Shown here piece by piece: positions 1 to 8,151 of a stretch of 64,000 nucleotides of DNA. Below the pieces are notes generated by a model. The model saw nothing but the letters and a program-made list of their open reading frames with translations, was not told where the DNA came from and did no database searches. The DNA lies in assembly GCF_003012735.1 (NCBI RefSeq), contig NZ_PXYI01000004.1:1-64000 (forward strand). Reading direction: 5' to 3'. The stretch's first letter is position 1. Each line of letters starts with the position of its first letter. The position numbers and the translations under genes were made by a program. Source of the stretch: Allosphingosinicella deserti. Its GTDB lineage: Bacteria > Pseudomonadota > Alphaproteobacteria > Sphingomonadales > Sphingomonadaceae.

Positions 1-127
1 CGAGGAGCGCACCGTCGAAGCCTGCTGGAAGCGCATCGGAACCCTCCTCGACTGCTTCGACCCCGTCGAATGCGCAAACTACCTCGCAAACAGCGGATAT
101 GCTTCAGTCTAAGATGATCATGCTCTA
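1..127 (+). mobile_element. Right end of an IS630-family insertion sequence
   Basis: Only the last part of the element is in the window. It holds the final transposase codons (stop at 110-112) and a short AT-richer tail. A TA dinucleotide at 126-127 is followed directly by MATE efflux pump sequence. IS630 elements target TA, so this dinucleotide is the likely target-site duplication; that is an inference, because the left end is not visible. The tail contains the palindrome TGATCA, fitting a terminal inverted repeat. Confidence 0.6.
2..112 (+). CDS. IS630-type transposase, C-terminal fragment (5' end outside window)
   Basis: The open frame that enters the window encodes 36 residues before a TAA stop. 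They contain the stretches VEACWKRIG and NYLANSGYASV, which resemble the extreme C-terminus of IS630-family DDE transposases. The catalytic DDE residues lie upstream of the window, so whether the enzyme is intact cannot be judged. The frame stops 15 bp before the MATE remnant and is in the same frame as it. Confidence 0.6.
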   Translation, partial: EERTVEACWKRIGTLLDCFDPVECANYLANSGYASV

Positions 128-430
128 GTGCTGTTCGGCACGGTACGTGCCAACGGCCAGGTGGTCTGGCCGCTGATCATCCTGTTCATCTCGATGTATC
201 CGGTGCGGCTGGGTATAGCGCTCGGCGGCTACCAATGGCTCGGCGCCGACGCGCTATGGCTGAGCTTTCCCGTCGGCATGGTCACGACGATGCTGATGGC
301 GACCGCGCTTTATCTCCACGGCGGCTGGCGGCGCAGCGGGATCGCGCCGTCGCCGATCGACGAGCTCGAATGCCGCGAGCAGGCTGAAGCGACCCGGGAG
401 CCGGGCGGCGCGCTCAATCCGGCGGCGTAG
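128..430 (+). pseudogene. MATE-family efflux transporter, C-terminal remnant
   Basis: The 100 codons match the last part of MATE multidrug/Na+ antiporters. The stretch VRANGQVVWPLIILFISMYP is typical of one of the last transmembrane helices, and a second hydrophobic segment and a charged cytoplasmic tail follow. MATE proteins are normally about 450-480 residues with 12 helices, so roughly four fifths are missing. The fragment begins where the IS630 end finishes, so an insertion or IS-mediated deletion is the simplest cause. Its 3' end overlaps the convergent lipid kinase gene by 17 bp. It has no start signal of its own and is probably not functional. Confidence 0.65.
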
Positions 431-1331
431 GATCCACCGGATCGGCGGGGACCACGACTTCGACCGCGCACTGGGCGATGCTGGCGGTGACTGGGGTTCT
501 GGCGAGCACTTCGCCGTCGATCGAGATCTTCTGCCGTGGCCGAGTCTCGATCCTCATCGTGCGGCCGTGGAAATGCTCGACCGTGGCTTCGCGCGCCTTG
601 AGCTTCATCATGCTCGACAGCCAGTTCCACATCAATTTCGTCTTGCTGCGCCCGATGACTGCCTGGACGACGAGCTCCCCGGTATCCACGTCGGCTTTCT
701 CGACCAGTTCGACGCCGCCGTGGAAGCGGCCGTTGGCGATCCGGACCTCCGTCGCCCACACGGTTTCCTTGCCGCTCTCGCTCTCGATCGTGAGACGAAA
801 CGGCCGAAAGCGGATCAGGCACCAGCTCGCCCACATCAGATAGCCGACCCGGCCGAGATATCGTTTGAGGCGGTGCGGGATTCCTTCGCCGATCATCGGC
901 GACAGACCCATTGCGGCACAATTGGCGAAATAATCGCCGTCGATCTTGCCGAGATCGATCCTCCGCCGCTGACCGTTGGCGATCGTATCGACCGCGCCTT
1001 CGAGATCGAGTGGAATGCCAAGCGTTCGGGCAAAGCTGTTGGCCGTGCCGAGCGGCAACAAAGCAAACACGCAGTCCCGTCCGACGACGAAATCGATCGT
1101 GCAGGAAAGAGATCCGTCGCCGCCGCCGACGATCACCATCGGCGCGCCGTCCTCAACGGCCTTGTCGACGGTGCGGTTGAGCTTGCGGGGATCCTTTACC
1201 GCATGGCTCGCAATCAGCCGGACGCCGGCTTCCTCGAGCAGTCTCTTGGCGTCGTTGAACAGCTCTTGTCCCCGCCGCGAATGGGCGTTGACGATGAGGA
1301 CGGCGTCGCGCGGCACGGGGCGGGGGGTCAT
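414..1331 (-). CDS. Diacylglycerol kinase family lipid kinase (YegS/DgkB-like)
   Basis: This is a cytoplasmic or membrane-associated lipid kinase of the DAGK catalytic family, which phosphorylates diacylglycerol or related lipids with ATP. The N-terminal nucleotide-binding motif GGGDGS is at about residues 69-74 and the family motif PLGTANSFAR at about 93-102. A C-terminal beta-sandwich contains KISIDGE. The 305-residue length is normal for the family. The ATG at 1331 was chosen; a GTG two codons upstream (1337) is also possible. The gene converges on the MATE remnant and diverges from hemB. The exact lipid substrate cannot be told from the sequence. Confidence 0.85.
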   Translation of the reverse strand: MTPRPVPRDAVLIVNAHSRRGQELFNDAKRLLEEAGVRLIASHAVKDPRKLNRTVDKAVEDGAPMVIVGGGDGSLSCTIDFVVGRDCVFALLPLGTANSFARTLGIPLDLEGAVDTIANGQRRRIDLGKIDGDYFANCAAMGLSPMIGEGIPHRLKRYLGRVGYLMWASWCLIRFRPFRLTIESESGKETVWATEVRIANGRFHGGVELVEKADVDTGELVVQAVIGRSKTKLMWNWLSSMMKLKAREATVEHFHGRTMRIETRPRQKISIDGEVLARTPVTASIAQCAVEVVVPADPVDPTPPD

Positions 1332-1437
1332 CAGCACGATGCGTTAAACTCGCCACGCATCCGGAATGTTCAACGGCCGGCGCGGCGATCGCGCGAAGCG
1401 CTTCCACCCCAAAGGATCAGGCCCTACAGCGGCGGCG

Positions 1438-2433
1438 ATGACTCAGTCCTCTTTCCCCGCTTTGCGGATGCGCCGTACCCGGGCCCATGCCTGGAGCCGC
1501 GCGATGGTCGCCGAACATGTCCTGACCGCGTCCGACCTGATCTGGCCGCTGTTCATCGCCGAAGGGCAGGGGGTGGAAGATCCGATCTCCACGCTTCCCG
1601 GCGTGTCGCGCTGGTCCGTCGACCTGATCGCCAAGCGGGCGGTCGAGGCGCGCGATCTCGGCATTCCCTGTATCGCCCTGTTTCCGAACACACCGCGGGG
1701 CCTGCGGACCGAGGACGCCCGCGAGGCGCTCAATCCGGACAATCTGATCTGCCGCGCCGTCCGGGCCGCCAAAGACGCAGCGCCCGAGGTGGGAGTTCTC
1801 ACCGACGTCGCGCTCGATCCCTACACCGCCCACGGTCATGACGGCATCGTCGACGAGGCCGGCTATGTGTTGAACGACCGTACCAGCGACGTTCTGGTCG
1901 AGCAGGCGCTGGTGCAGGCGGCGGCCGGCGCGGACATCGTCGCGCCGTCCGACATGATGGACGGCCGCGTTGCCGCAATCCGTGCTGCGTTGGAGCGAGA
2001 CGGGCGGCACAACGTCCAGATCATGGCCTATGCCGCCAAATATGCGAGCGCCTTTTACGGTCCGTTCCGCGACGCAGTCGGCTCGCGCGGGCTGCTGAAG
2101 GGTGACAAGAAGACCTATCAGATGGATTATGCCAATGCCGAGGAAGCGCTGCGCGAGGTCGCGCTCGACCTTGCCGAAGGCGCCGATACCGTGATGGTGA
2201 AGCCCGGCATGCCCTATCTCGACATCATCCGCCGGGTGAAGGAGCGGTTCGAAGTGCCGGTCTTCGCCTACCAGGTTTCGGGTGAGTATGCGATGATCGA
2301 GGCCGCGGTGGCGGCCGGTTGTGCCGAGCGGGACGCGATGGTGATCGAGAGCCTGACCGCGTTCAAGCGGGCGGGTTGCTCCGGCGTCCTCACCTACCAT
2401 GCAATGCTTGCCGCGAGACTGCTCGGCGGCTGA
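1438..2433 (+). CDS. hemB: Delta-aminolevulinic acid dehydratase (porphobilinogen synthase)
   Basis: The enzyme condenses two 5-aminolevulinate molecules into porphobilinogen, the second common step of tetrapyrrole synthesis, in the cytoplasm. The Schiff-base lysine motif MVKPGMPYLD and the second active-site lysine region MAYAAKYASAFYGPF are both present. The metal loop at about residues 123-136 reads DVALDPYTAHGHDG, where the zinc-binding cysteines of zinc-type enzymes are replaced by Ala and Asp, so this is a magnesium-type enzyme. The ATG at 1438 gives 331 residues and the usual N-terminus (MTQSSFPALR). An in-frame ATG at 1366 would add 24 atypical residues. Confidence 0.95.
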   Translation: MTQSSFPALRMRRTRAHAWSRAMVAEHVLTASDLIWPLFIAEGQGVEDPISTLPGVSRWSVDLIAKRAVEARDLGIPCIALFPNTPRGLRTEDAREALNPDNLICRAVRAAKDAAPEVGVLTDVALDPYTAHGHDGIVDEAGYVLNDRTSDVLVEQALVQAAAGADIVAPSDMMDGRVAAIRAALERDGRHNVQIMAYAAKYASAFYGPFRDAVGSRGLLKGDKKTYQMDYANAEEALREVALDLAEGADTVMVKPGMPYLDIIRRVKERFEVPVFAYQVSGEYAMIEAAVAAGCAERDAMVIESLTAFKRAGCSGVLTYHAMLAARLLGG

Positions 2434-2545
2434 GGCCGCTTCCCTTCCGCGATGCAGGGGGGGTAAGGCGATTGTCGGAAATGACCGTGGGGAGATATCG
2501 AGTGGTGGTGCAGGCGTCCGTCTTCCTTCAAGCCTGCCCCAGACC

Positions 2546-4804
2546 GTGACGTCCGCCGCCGCCGTCCCGGATGTGCCGCTCGGCCGCTTCGCCCGGCCGC
2601 TGTTCCTGCTGACGATCCTGACCGGATCGTTCCTCCTTTTCCTCACCCAGCCGATGGTTGCGCGGATGGCCCTCCCACGCCTCGGCGGCGCGCCGGCGGT
2701 GTGGAACAGCGCGATGCTGGTCTATCAGGCGCTGCTGCTCGGCGGATATGCTTATGCGCATTTCCTTTCGCGGCTGGCGCCGCGGCGGCAGGCGGGCGTG
2801 CATCTGGCGCTGTTCGCCGTGGCGGCCCTGTGGCTTCCGCTGGGGATCGGACGGGGCGTGCTGCCGCCCGATGCGTCGCCGGCCTGGTGGGCCTTGTGGT
2901 TCCTGCTGAGCTCGATCGGCCCCGTCTTCTTCATCGTGTCGGCGCAGGCGCCGCTGATGCAGCGCTGGTACGCGCTCGATTTCGGCCGCGGCGACCCCTA
3001 TCCGCTCTACGCCGCCTCGAATCTCGGCAGCTTCGCGGGCCTGCTGTCCTATCCATTGGTCGTCGAGCCGTTGATGACGCTCCAGCAGCAGAGCCTGCTC
3101 TGGACCGGCGGCTATGCGCTTTTGGTGCTGCTCGTCGGGCTGTGCGCGCTCACCGTCCCGCCCGGTGCGGTCGAGGAGGCGCCGCTCGAACAGGATGGAG
3201 CGCCGCCGTCGCGCCGTCAGTTGCTGTGCTGGGTTGCGCTGGCGGCGGTCCCGTCCGGGCTGATGCTGTCGACGACCACCCACCTCACCACCGACATCGT
3301 CGCGATGCCGTTGCTCTGGGTGGTGCCGCTAGGCCTCTATCTGTTGAGCTTCGTGGTCGCGTTCGCGGAGCGACGTGGATTGGCCAACGCTCTCACCCTG
3401 ATCGCGCCCTTCGTGATGCTGATCGGCGGCGGCCTCGCCTTCAGCGGCGGCGCGCGGGGGCCCTTCTTCATGGCGACGCTCGGCCTGTTCCTGCTGTTCA
3501 CGGTGGCGGTTGCGCTCCACACCGCAATGTACCGCTCGCGGCCTGCGGCCGGGCATCTCACCACCTTCTATCTTGCCATGGCGGTGGGCGGGATGATCGG
3601 CGGCATCTTCTGCGCGCTGATCGCACCGACGGTGTTCGATTGGACCTACGAGCATCCGCTGCTGATCCTCGCCGGCGCGGTGCTGGTGCCGCAATCGCCG
3701 CTGATCCCATGGGGCGCGCGCATGCCGAAGTGGCTTGCCGCGACGATCATCCTGTTCGCGTTCCTGCTCTCTTACTGCGCCGACATGAAGCCGTTCCTCT
3801 GGATCGACACCCATTGGGCGCTCGCTTGCAGCATCCTGATCTCGCTGCTCGCCTTGCTGTTCCTCGGCCGACGATGGCTCTTCGGCCTGTGCATTGCGGC
3901 TCTGATGCTGAGCTATGGCGGCTGGCGCACGCTCGATGAAAGCCGGCATGCCGATCGCAGCCGCTCCTACTTCGGCGTCTACTCGATCAGCACGCGCTCC
4001 GATCCGCCGGCGCGCCTGCTCACCCACGGCACCACCCTGCACGGGGTGCAGAATCTGGGCCCTTCCGGCGAGATCGAGCCGACGACCTATTATGCTCGTC
4101 GCTCCGGGATAGGCCATGCAATGGCCTCGCTGGAAGTCTTTCACGGGTCGGCCCCGCGCGTCGGCGTGGTCGGCCTCGGCACCGGTACGCTCTCCTGTTA
4201 TGCGCTGCCGGGGCAGGATTGGCGCTTCTTCGAAATCGATCCCGCCATCGTCACCATCGCCCGCGATCCCGCGCGCTTCACCTTCCTGACGCGCTGCGCG
4301 CCGCAAGCCAAGATCGTGCTCGGCGATGCGCGGCTCAGCCTGTCGCGGGCCGCGCCAGGCTCGCTCGACCTGCTCGCGATCGACGCTTTCTCGTCCGATG
4401 CCGTGCCGATGCACCTGCTCACCCGCGAGGCGCTGCAAGTCTATCGCCGCGCATTGTCGCCGACCGGCATTCTGATGGTGCACGTGTCGAACCGATATCT
4501 CGATCTAGAGCCGGTGCTCGCCGCCGCCGCGAAGCGGGACGGATGGCATGCGCGGCTCTTCAGCTACGTTCCCACCGAGCCTGAAGAGGCCCGCAACATG
4601 ACGGCATCGGTGTGGATCGCGATGGCCCCGGATCCGGATACGCTGCTCGCGCTTCAGATCTCGAGCGGCGAGGATGCCTATCTCTGGCGCCCGCTCAAGG
4701 GCCGCAAGGACTTCAAGGGCTGGACCGACGATCATGCCAGCATCCTTCCGTTGCTCGAGGACTGGCGGAATTGGGTTCCGGACGCGATGAAGGATCTGCG
4801 ATGA
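2546..4804 (+). CDS. Membrane-anchored spermidine synthase-like (fused) protein
   Basis: The N-terminal two thirds (about residues 1-490) form a polytopic membrane domain of roughly 10-12 hydrophobic helices. The C-terminal about 250 residues have the spermidine synthase/methyltransferase fold, with the nucleotide-binding glycine motif VVGLGTGTLSC, an acidic FEIDPAI strand, GDARLSL and the catalytic-region motif IDAFSSDAVPMHLL. Such fusions are common in proteobacteria, but their substrate is unknown. The chosen GTG at 2546 gives 752 residues. It overlaps the TGA of a small upstream reading frame (2481-2549). An ATG at 2399 would overlap hemB by 35 bp and is less likely. The gene overlaps the following GNAT gene by 4 bp (ATGA). 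Confidence 0.75.
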   Translation: MTSAAAVPDVPLGRFARPLFLLTILTGSFLLFLTQPMVARMALPRLGGAPAVWNSAMLVYQALLLGGYAYAHFLSRLAPRRQAGVHLALFAVAALWLPLGIGRGVLPPDASPAWWALWFLLSSIGPVFFIVSAQAPLMQRWYALDFGRGDPYPLYAASNLGSFAGLLSYPLVVEPLMTLQQQSLLWTGGYALLVLLVGLCALTVPPGAVEEAPLEQDGAPPSRRQLLCWVALAAVPSGLMLSTTTHLTTDIVAMPLLWVVPLGLYLLSFVVAFAERRGLANALTLIAPFVMLIGGGLAFSGGARGPFFMATLGLFLLFTVAVALHTAMYRSRPAAGHLTTFYLAMAVGGMIGGIFCALIAPTVFDWTYEHPLLILAGAVLVPQSPLIPWGARMPKWLAATIILFAFLLSYCADMKPFLWIDTHWALACSILISLLALLFLGRRWLFGLCIAALMLSYGGWRTLDESRHADRSRSYFGVYSISTRSDPPARLLTHGTTLHGVQNLGPSGEIEPTTYYARRSGIGHAMASLEVFHGSAPRVGVVGLGTGTLSCYALPGQDWRFFEIDPAIVTIARDPARFTFLTRCAPQAKIVLGDARLSLSRAAPGSLDLLAIDAFSSDAVPMHLLTREALQVYRRALSPTGILMVHVSNRYLDLEPVLAAAAKRDGWHARLFSYVPTEPEEARNMTASVWIAMAPDPDTLLALQISSGEDAYLWRPLKGRKDFKGWTDDHASILPLLEDWRNWVPDAMKDLR

Positions 4805-5337
4805 TCGAGACCGAGCGACTCTGGCTGCGCAATTGGACTCCGGCAGATTGCGAGCCGTTCATCCGGCACACCAACACGCCGGGGGTGATGCAATGGCTGG
4901 GTGGAGTCAGGAGCCCCGACTTCCTCCGCGACCGTATTCTCGACCGCTTCATCCCCTGGCAGGAAACGCTCGGCCACACCTTTTGGGCCGTGGAGCGCAA
5001 GGCCGACACGGAATTGCTCGGCTTTTGCGGTCTCAAGATCGCCGATGATCCGGGCAGCCCGGTAGAGGGCGAGCTCGAGATCGGCTGGCGATTGCGCGAG
5101 GATGCCTGGGGGCAGGGCTATGCCAGGGAGGCCGCCGCCGCTTCGCTCGATTTCGCGTTCACGACGCTCGGGGCAGCCCAGGTCGTCGCTCTCACCGTCG
5201 AGGGCAACAGCCCGAGCTGGGGCCTGATGAAGCGGCTCGGCATGACGCGTCGCCCGGATCTCGATTATCAGGGGCCGGATTGGGCCGAGGGGATCGTCAT
5301 CGTCTATCTGATCCGCCGCGAAGAATGGCGCAGCTGA
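4801..5337 (+). CDS. GNAT family N-acetyltransferase (RimJ/RimL-like)
   Basis: The 178-residue protein has the GNAT fold of the Acetyltransf_3 (RimJ/RimL) type. It opens with IETERLWLRNW, and the acetyl-CoA-binding motif A reads GWRLREDAWGQGYAREA, followed by LDFAF and the late motif NSPSWGLMKRLGM. These enzymes transfer acetyl from acetyl-CoA to amines, including antibiotics, N-terminal residues and small metabolites; the substrate is not predictable here. The ATG overlaps the TGA of the spermidine-synthase-like gene, implying translational coupling. The 3' end overlaps the next gene by 13 bp. Confidence 0.85.
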   Translation: MIETERLWLRNWTPADCEPFIRHTNTPGVMQWLGGVRSPDFLRDRILDRFIPWQETLGHTFWAVERKADTELLGFCGLKIADDPGSPVEGELEIGWRLREDAWGQGYAREAAAASLDFAFTTLGAAQVVALTVEGNSPSWGLMKRLGMTRRPDLDYQGPDWAEGIVIVYLIRREEWRS

Positions 5338-5870
5338 TCCGGTTCGGCGGCCACGCGCCGCGAGTCGAGCCAAGCGCCTTCGTCGCGCCCGGCGCGCGGT
5401 TGATCGGCGATGTCGAGATCGGCCCCGAGGCGAGTATCTGGTACAATTGCGTCCTGCGCGGCGACGTCAACCGCATTCGGATCGGCGCCCGGACCAATAT
5501 CCAGGACGGCAGCGTCATTCACGTGGATTCACCCAAGCCCGGCGCCGCGGCCGGCCACCCGACGATCATCGGCGCCGATGTGCTGATCGGTCACATGGCT
5601 ATGGTCCATGGCTGCATCCTTCACGACCGCGCATTCGTCGGACTCGGCGCAATCGTGATGGACGGCTGCGAAATCGAGAGCGGCGCGATGCTCGCCGCCG
5701 GGGCGATGCTGACGCCCGGGAAGGTGATTCCGTCAGGCCAGCTGTGGGCGGGGCGACCGGCGAAATATGTGCGCGATCTCAGCGGCGCGGAGCTCGACGG
5801 CCAGGCGCAGGGCATCGCCCATTATGTCGCACTCGCCAGGGCGCATGCGGAGGCGATCAGCGGGCGCTGA
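5325..5870 (+). CDS. Gamma carbonic anhydrase family protein (left-handed beta-helix)
   Basis: This is a hexapeptide-repeat protein of 181 residues, of the YrdA/PaaY type related to gamma-class carbonic anhydrase. It forms a trimer with metal at subunit interfaces. Repeating hexapeptides such as ARLIGDVEIG and ASIWYNCVLRGDVNRIRIG run through the protein. The histidines in IHVDSP and GHMAMVHG are in the expected metal-ligand positions. The ATG at 5325 gives the usual start MAQLIRFGG. The 3' end overlaps the convergent lipoprotein gene by 14 bp. Whether it has carbonic anhydrase activity is not established for most members. Confidence 0.85.
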   Translation: MAQLIRFGGHAPRVEPSAFVAPGARLIGDVEIGPEASIWYNCVLRGDVNRIRIGARTNIQDGSVIHVDSPKPGAAAGHPTIIGADVLIGHMAMVHGCILHDRAFVGLGAIVMDGCEIESGAMLAAGAMLTPGKVIPSGQLWAGRPAKYVRDLSGAELDGQAQGIAHYVALARAHAEAISGR

Positions 5871-6366
5871 GCCGCTGCTCGAATTCGCCGAGTTGGCGCT
5901 GCTGCTGTTCGGCCAGCGCTTGAAGCGATGAAGTTGCCGTCTGCAATTGCGCGCTGTCCGCGGCGCTGAGCGGGCCTTCGGCTGCCTGGGCGATCGCGAA
6001 GGCGTCGAGATCGGCGAGCGCCTGCAGAGTCGCGCTCCGTCGGGTCTGCGCCCGCGAGACCGCCTGCTGCGCCGCCACCCAGCTGTCGCTGCCGGCACCG
6101 CCAGCACGCGCCACGATCGGCCGAGCCGCCGCCACAGCCTCGGCGAACGCCGCGTCTCCGGCACGAGCAGCGGCGATCAATGCGGCGAGACGCGAAGCGA
6201 TCCCGGGGCGGTCCGGGGCAGGCTCCGGCACCCGCTCCGGATCGCCGGAGGCGTAGAGGGCCTCGGCGGGACGCGGCGCCAGCGAAGGGTAGGGCCCCGG
6301 CGCCGCACACCCGGCTGCCAGAGCAAGACAGGCGGCGGAGCCGGCGAGCAGGGCGACGATCTTCAT
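5857..6366 (-). CDS. Putative lipoprotein, hypothetical
   Basis: The 169-residue protein begins with a signal sequence and a lipobox (LAAGC, Cys at about residue 19), so it is probably lipidated and anchored in the inner or outer membrane. The mature part is alanine-rich and predicted mostly helical, with a Gln-rich C-terminal segment (ALAEQQQRQLGEFEQRL) that looks like a coiled coil. No known catalytic motif is visible. The gene converges with the carbonic-anhydrase-like gene and is transcribed away from the tRNA-Arg locus. Confidence 0.7.
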   Translation of the reverse strand: MKIVALLAGSAACLALAAGCAAPGPYPSLAPRPAEALYASGDPERVPEPAPDRPGIASRLAALIAAARAGDAAFAEAVAAARPIVARAGGAGSDSWVAAQQAVSRAQTRRSATLQALADLDAFAIAQAAEGPLSAADSAQLQTATSSLQALAEQQQRQLGEFEQRLSAR

Positions 6367-6462
6367 GACGTCTTCCTAGAGTGTCGCGGCACGGCGTGGA
6401 AGCGCCTCCGCACCCGTCCCGGCACGCTTGCCGAGGCCGTTACGTTTTTCCTCAGAACGGGC

Positions 6463-6490
6463 TTGCCACGTTCGGATGTTGCCCGTAAGA
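6463..6490 (+). promoter_or_regulatory. Likely promoter of tRNA-Arg
   Basis: A -35-like TTGCCA (6463-6468) and a -10-like GTAAGA (6485-6490) are separated by 16 bp. The -10 box ends 13 bp before the mature tRNA 5' end. The -35 is a good match and the -10 only fair. Confidence 0.4.
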
Positions 6491-6503
6491 GCCCCTCCAC
6501 CGG

Positions 6504-6580
6504 GCGCCCGTAGCTCAGCTGGATAGAGCACCAGACTACGAATCTGGGGGCCGGAGGTTCGAATCCTTCCGGGCGCGCCA
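6504..6580 (+). tRNA. tRNA-Arg (anticodon ACG)
   Basis: The 77-nt cloverleaf has acceptor arms GCGCCCG (6504-6510) and CGGGCGC, D-loop AGCTCAGCTGGATAGAGC and an anticodon stem-loop CAGACTACGAATCTG with anticodon ACG. The T-loop is GGTTCGAATCC and the encoded CCA ends at 6580. In bacteria A34 of this tRNA is normally converted to inosine by TadA, so it would read CGU, CGC and CGA codons. Confidence 0.95.
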
Positions 6581-6758
6581 TTTCGCTTTCGCGAACAAGA
6601 TCAGCGCCTTGCGCGCACCGCCAGTGGTGCTGCGGCGCGGATCTCCGCTAGAACAGACCATCGGATTCCAACCGATCGTCCGCGCGATCGCGCCGAAACG
6701 CACCCGCGACCGAAACGCCGACATCTCGGATTCCAGCCCAATGACGGGAGCAAGCGAG

Positions 6759-7244
6759 ATGCTGTCCGAACTTTACTGGATCGAGGCGCCCGGCGTGCCC
6801 CGTCTTGCCACAATGGCGCGGCCGCGTGCCGGGGATTGGCTGGAGGACGAAGTGGCACATTGGGCGCGGTCGGGTGTCGGGATGGTCGTCAGCCTGCTCG
6901 AGCCCGACGAAGTCGACGATCTGCAGCTTGGCATGGAAGCGGCATTGTGCCGACGAAGCGGCATCGAATACCGCTCCTTTCCCATCCCGGATCGCGGTGT
7001 TCCGGACGATGTCGGCGCGGCCTGGCGCTTTGCAGCGGAGATCGCCGAAACGGGCAAGACGATCGCAATCCATTGCCGGGCCGGCATCGGTCGCGCCTCG
7101 ATCGTAGCTGCGCTGGTCCTGATCTGGCGCGGCCTGGCCGCTGATGCCGCCCTTCATGCCATCGAAAAGGCCCGTGGACTTCCTATACCGGACACCGAGG
7201 AGCAACGCGCATGGGTGCTGACGTTTCGCGATCGGCAACGCTGA
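6759..7244 (+). CDS. Protein tyrosine/dual-specificity phosphatase family protein
   Basis: The 161-residue protein contains the cysteine phosphatase signature CxxxxxR in HCRAGIGRAS, with the nucleophile at about Cys106 and Arg112. A candidate general-acid aspartate lies in PIPDRGVPD upstream. The fold resembles small prokaryotic dual-specificity phosphatases. The start at 6759 is supported by a GGAG sequence nine bases upstream; an in-frame ATG at 6741 is the alternative. It stands alone between the tRNA gene and the convergent RDD operon, so its physiological substrate is unknown. Confidence 0.8.
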   Translation: MLSELYWIEAPGVPRLATMARPRAGDWLEDEVAHWARSGVGMVVSLLEPDEVDDLQLGMEAALCRRSGIEYRSFPIPDRGVPDDVGAAWRFAAEIAETGKTIAIHCRAGIGRASIVAALVLIWRGLAADAALHAIEKARGLPIPDTEEQRAWVLTFRDRQR

Positions 7245-7269
7245 TCCTCAGCCGCGTTGCGTCTCCTTC

Positions 7270-8151
7270 CTACCGGTCGTGCTTGTCCGCGCGTCGGCGG
7301 CCGAACAGCAATTTGCGCTCGAGGCGCTTGCGTAGGGCTTCGTAATAAGCGGTGAGGAACCCCTCGTTGCTGTCGACCTCGCCGATCCCGAACTTGTCCC
7401 GGATCGTGCTCGCCACCGCGGCCATGCTGTCGTCATTCCCCGCGCGCAGCACCTGCTCGAGCGTCTGCAACTCGTAGATGCCATAAGCGTCGAGCTGTTC
7501 TTCGGTAAACTGATAGGTTGCGCCAGTGGCCTCGCCCCGCATCAGATCGAAGGTCAGGCTGCGCTTGGGCGCATTGATCACCCAGGTGCCCGCGAGCAGA
7601 TCTCCGATGCGAAGTCGATCGCGATTGAACAGGGGGAAGAACAGGAAGAGGCAGGCCCAGCCGAGGCCGAGCAGGGTCGTCGCCGTGTCGACTCCGTCTC
7701 CGGCCGCCTCGAAGCCGAGGAAAGAGAGCGGCAGATAAACTTCGATCTCGCGCATCAGATTGCGGGCGATGACCGCATCGGCGGTGAGCCGGCCGCCGTC
7801 GCGGGCGACGACCCGGAGGCCCGCGATCCGCTTGCCGAATGTCGCCGCGCGCGGACCCATCTCCATCAGAATGAAGTAGAAGTTTCGCAGCAGGAAGAAG
7901 CCGAGCAGCCAGGTGATCGCGAGCACCTCCAGCCCGTGACCTTCCGTCGCCCAAAGGCCGAGCAGGGCGACCAAAGTGAAGACGACGAGCACGGCGATCA
8001 TCAGCATCGCATCGAGCATGAAGGCCGTCATGCGCTGGCCGGCGGTGGCGAGGGTGAGGCCGAGGTCGACGCCCTCCGGAGTGACCAGGCGCCGGCGCAT
8101 CGCCGCTTCGTCGCGCGGTGCGAGCGCCGCCTTCTTTGCCCGTCTAGCCAT
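7270..8151 (-). CDS. RDD family membrane protein
   Basis: The 293-residue inner-membrane protein carries an RDD domain, with hydrophobic helices near residues 40-75 and 75-105 and further ones near 150-180. The motif GKRIAGLRVVARDGGRL and the ISxxxL-type helix are typical. The C-terminal about 100 residues are soluble and charged. The ATG at 8151 overlaps the end of the SpoIIM-like gene by 8 bp, making this the last gene of the MoxR operon. RDD proteins are implicated in transport or membrane stress, but no activity is firmly assigned. Confidence 0.8.
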   Translation of the reverse strand: MARRAKKAALAPRDEAAMRRRLVTPEGVDLGLTLATAGQRMTAFMLDAMLMIAVLVVFTLVALLGLWATEGHGLEVLAITWLLGFFLLRNFYFILMEMGPRAATFGKRIAGLRVVARDGGRLTADAVIARNLMREIEVYLPLSFLGFEAAGDGVDTATTLLGLGWACLFLFFPLFNRDRLRIGDLLAGTWVINAPKRSLTFDLMRGEATGATYQFTEEQLDAYGIYELQTLEQVLRAGNDDSMAAVASTIRDKFGIGEVDSNEGFLTAYYEALRKRLERKLLFGRRRADKHDR

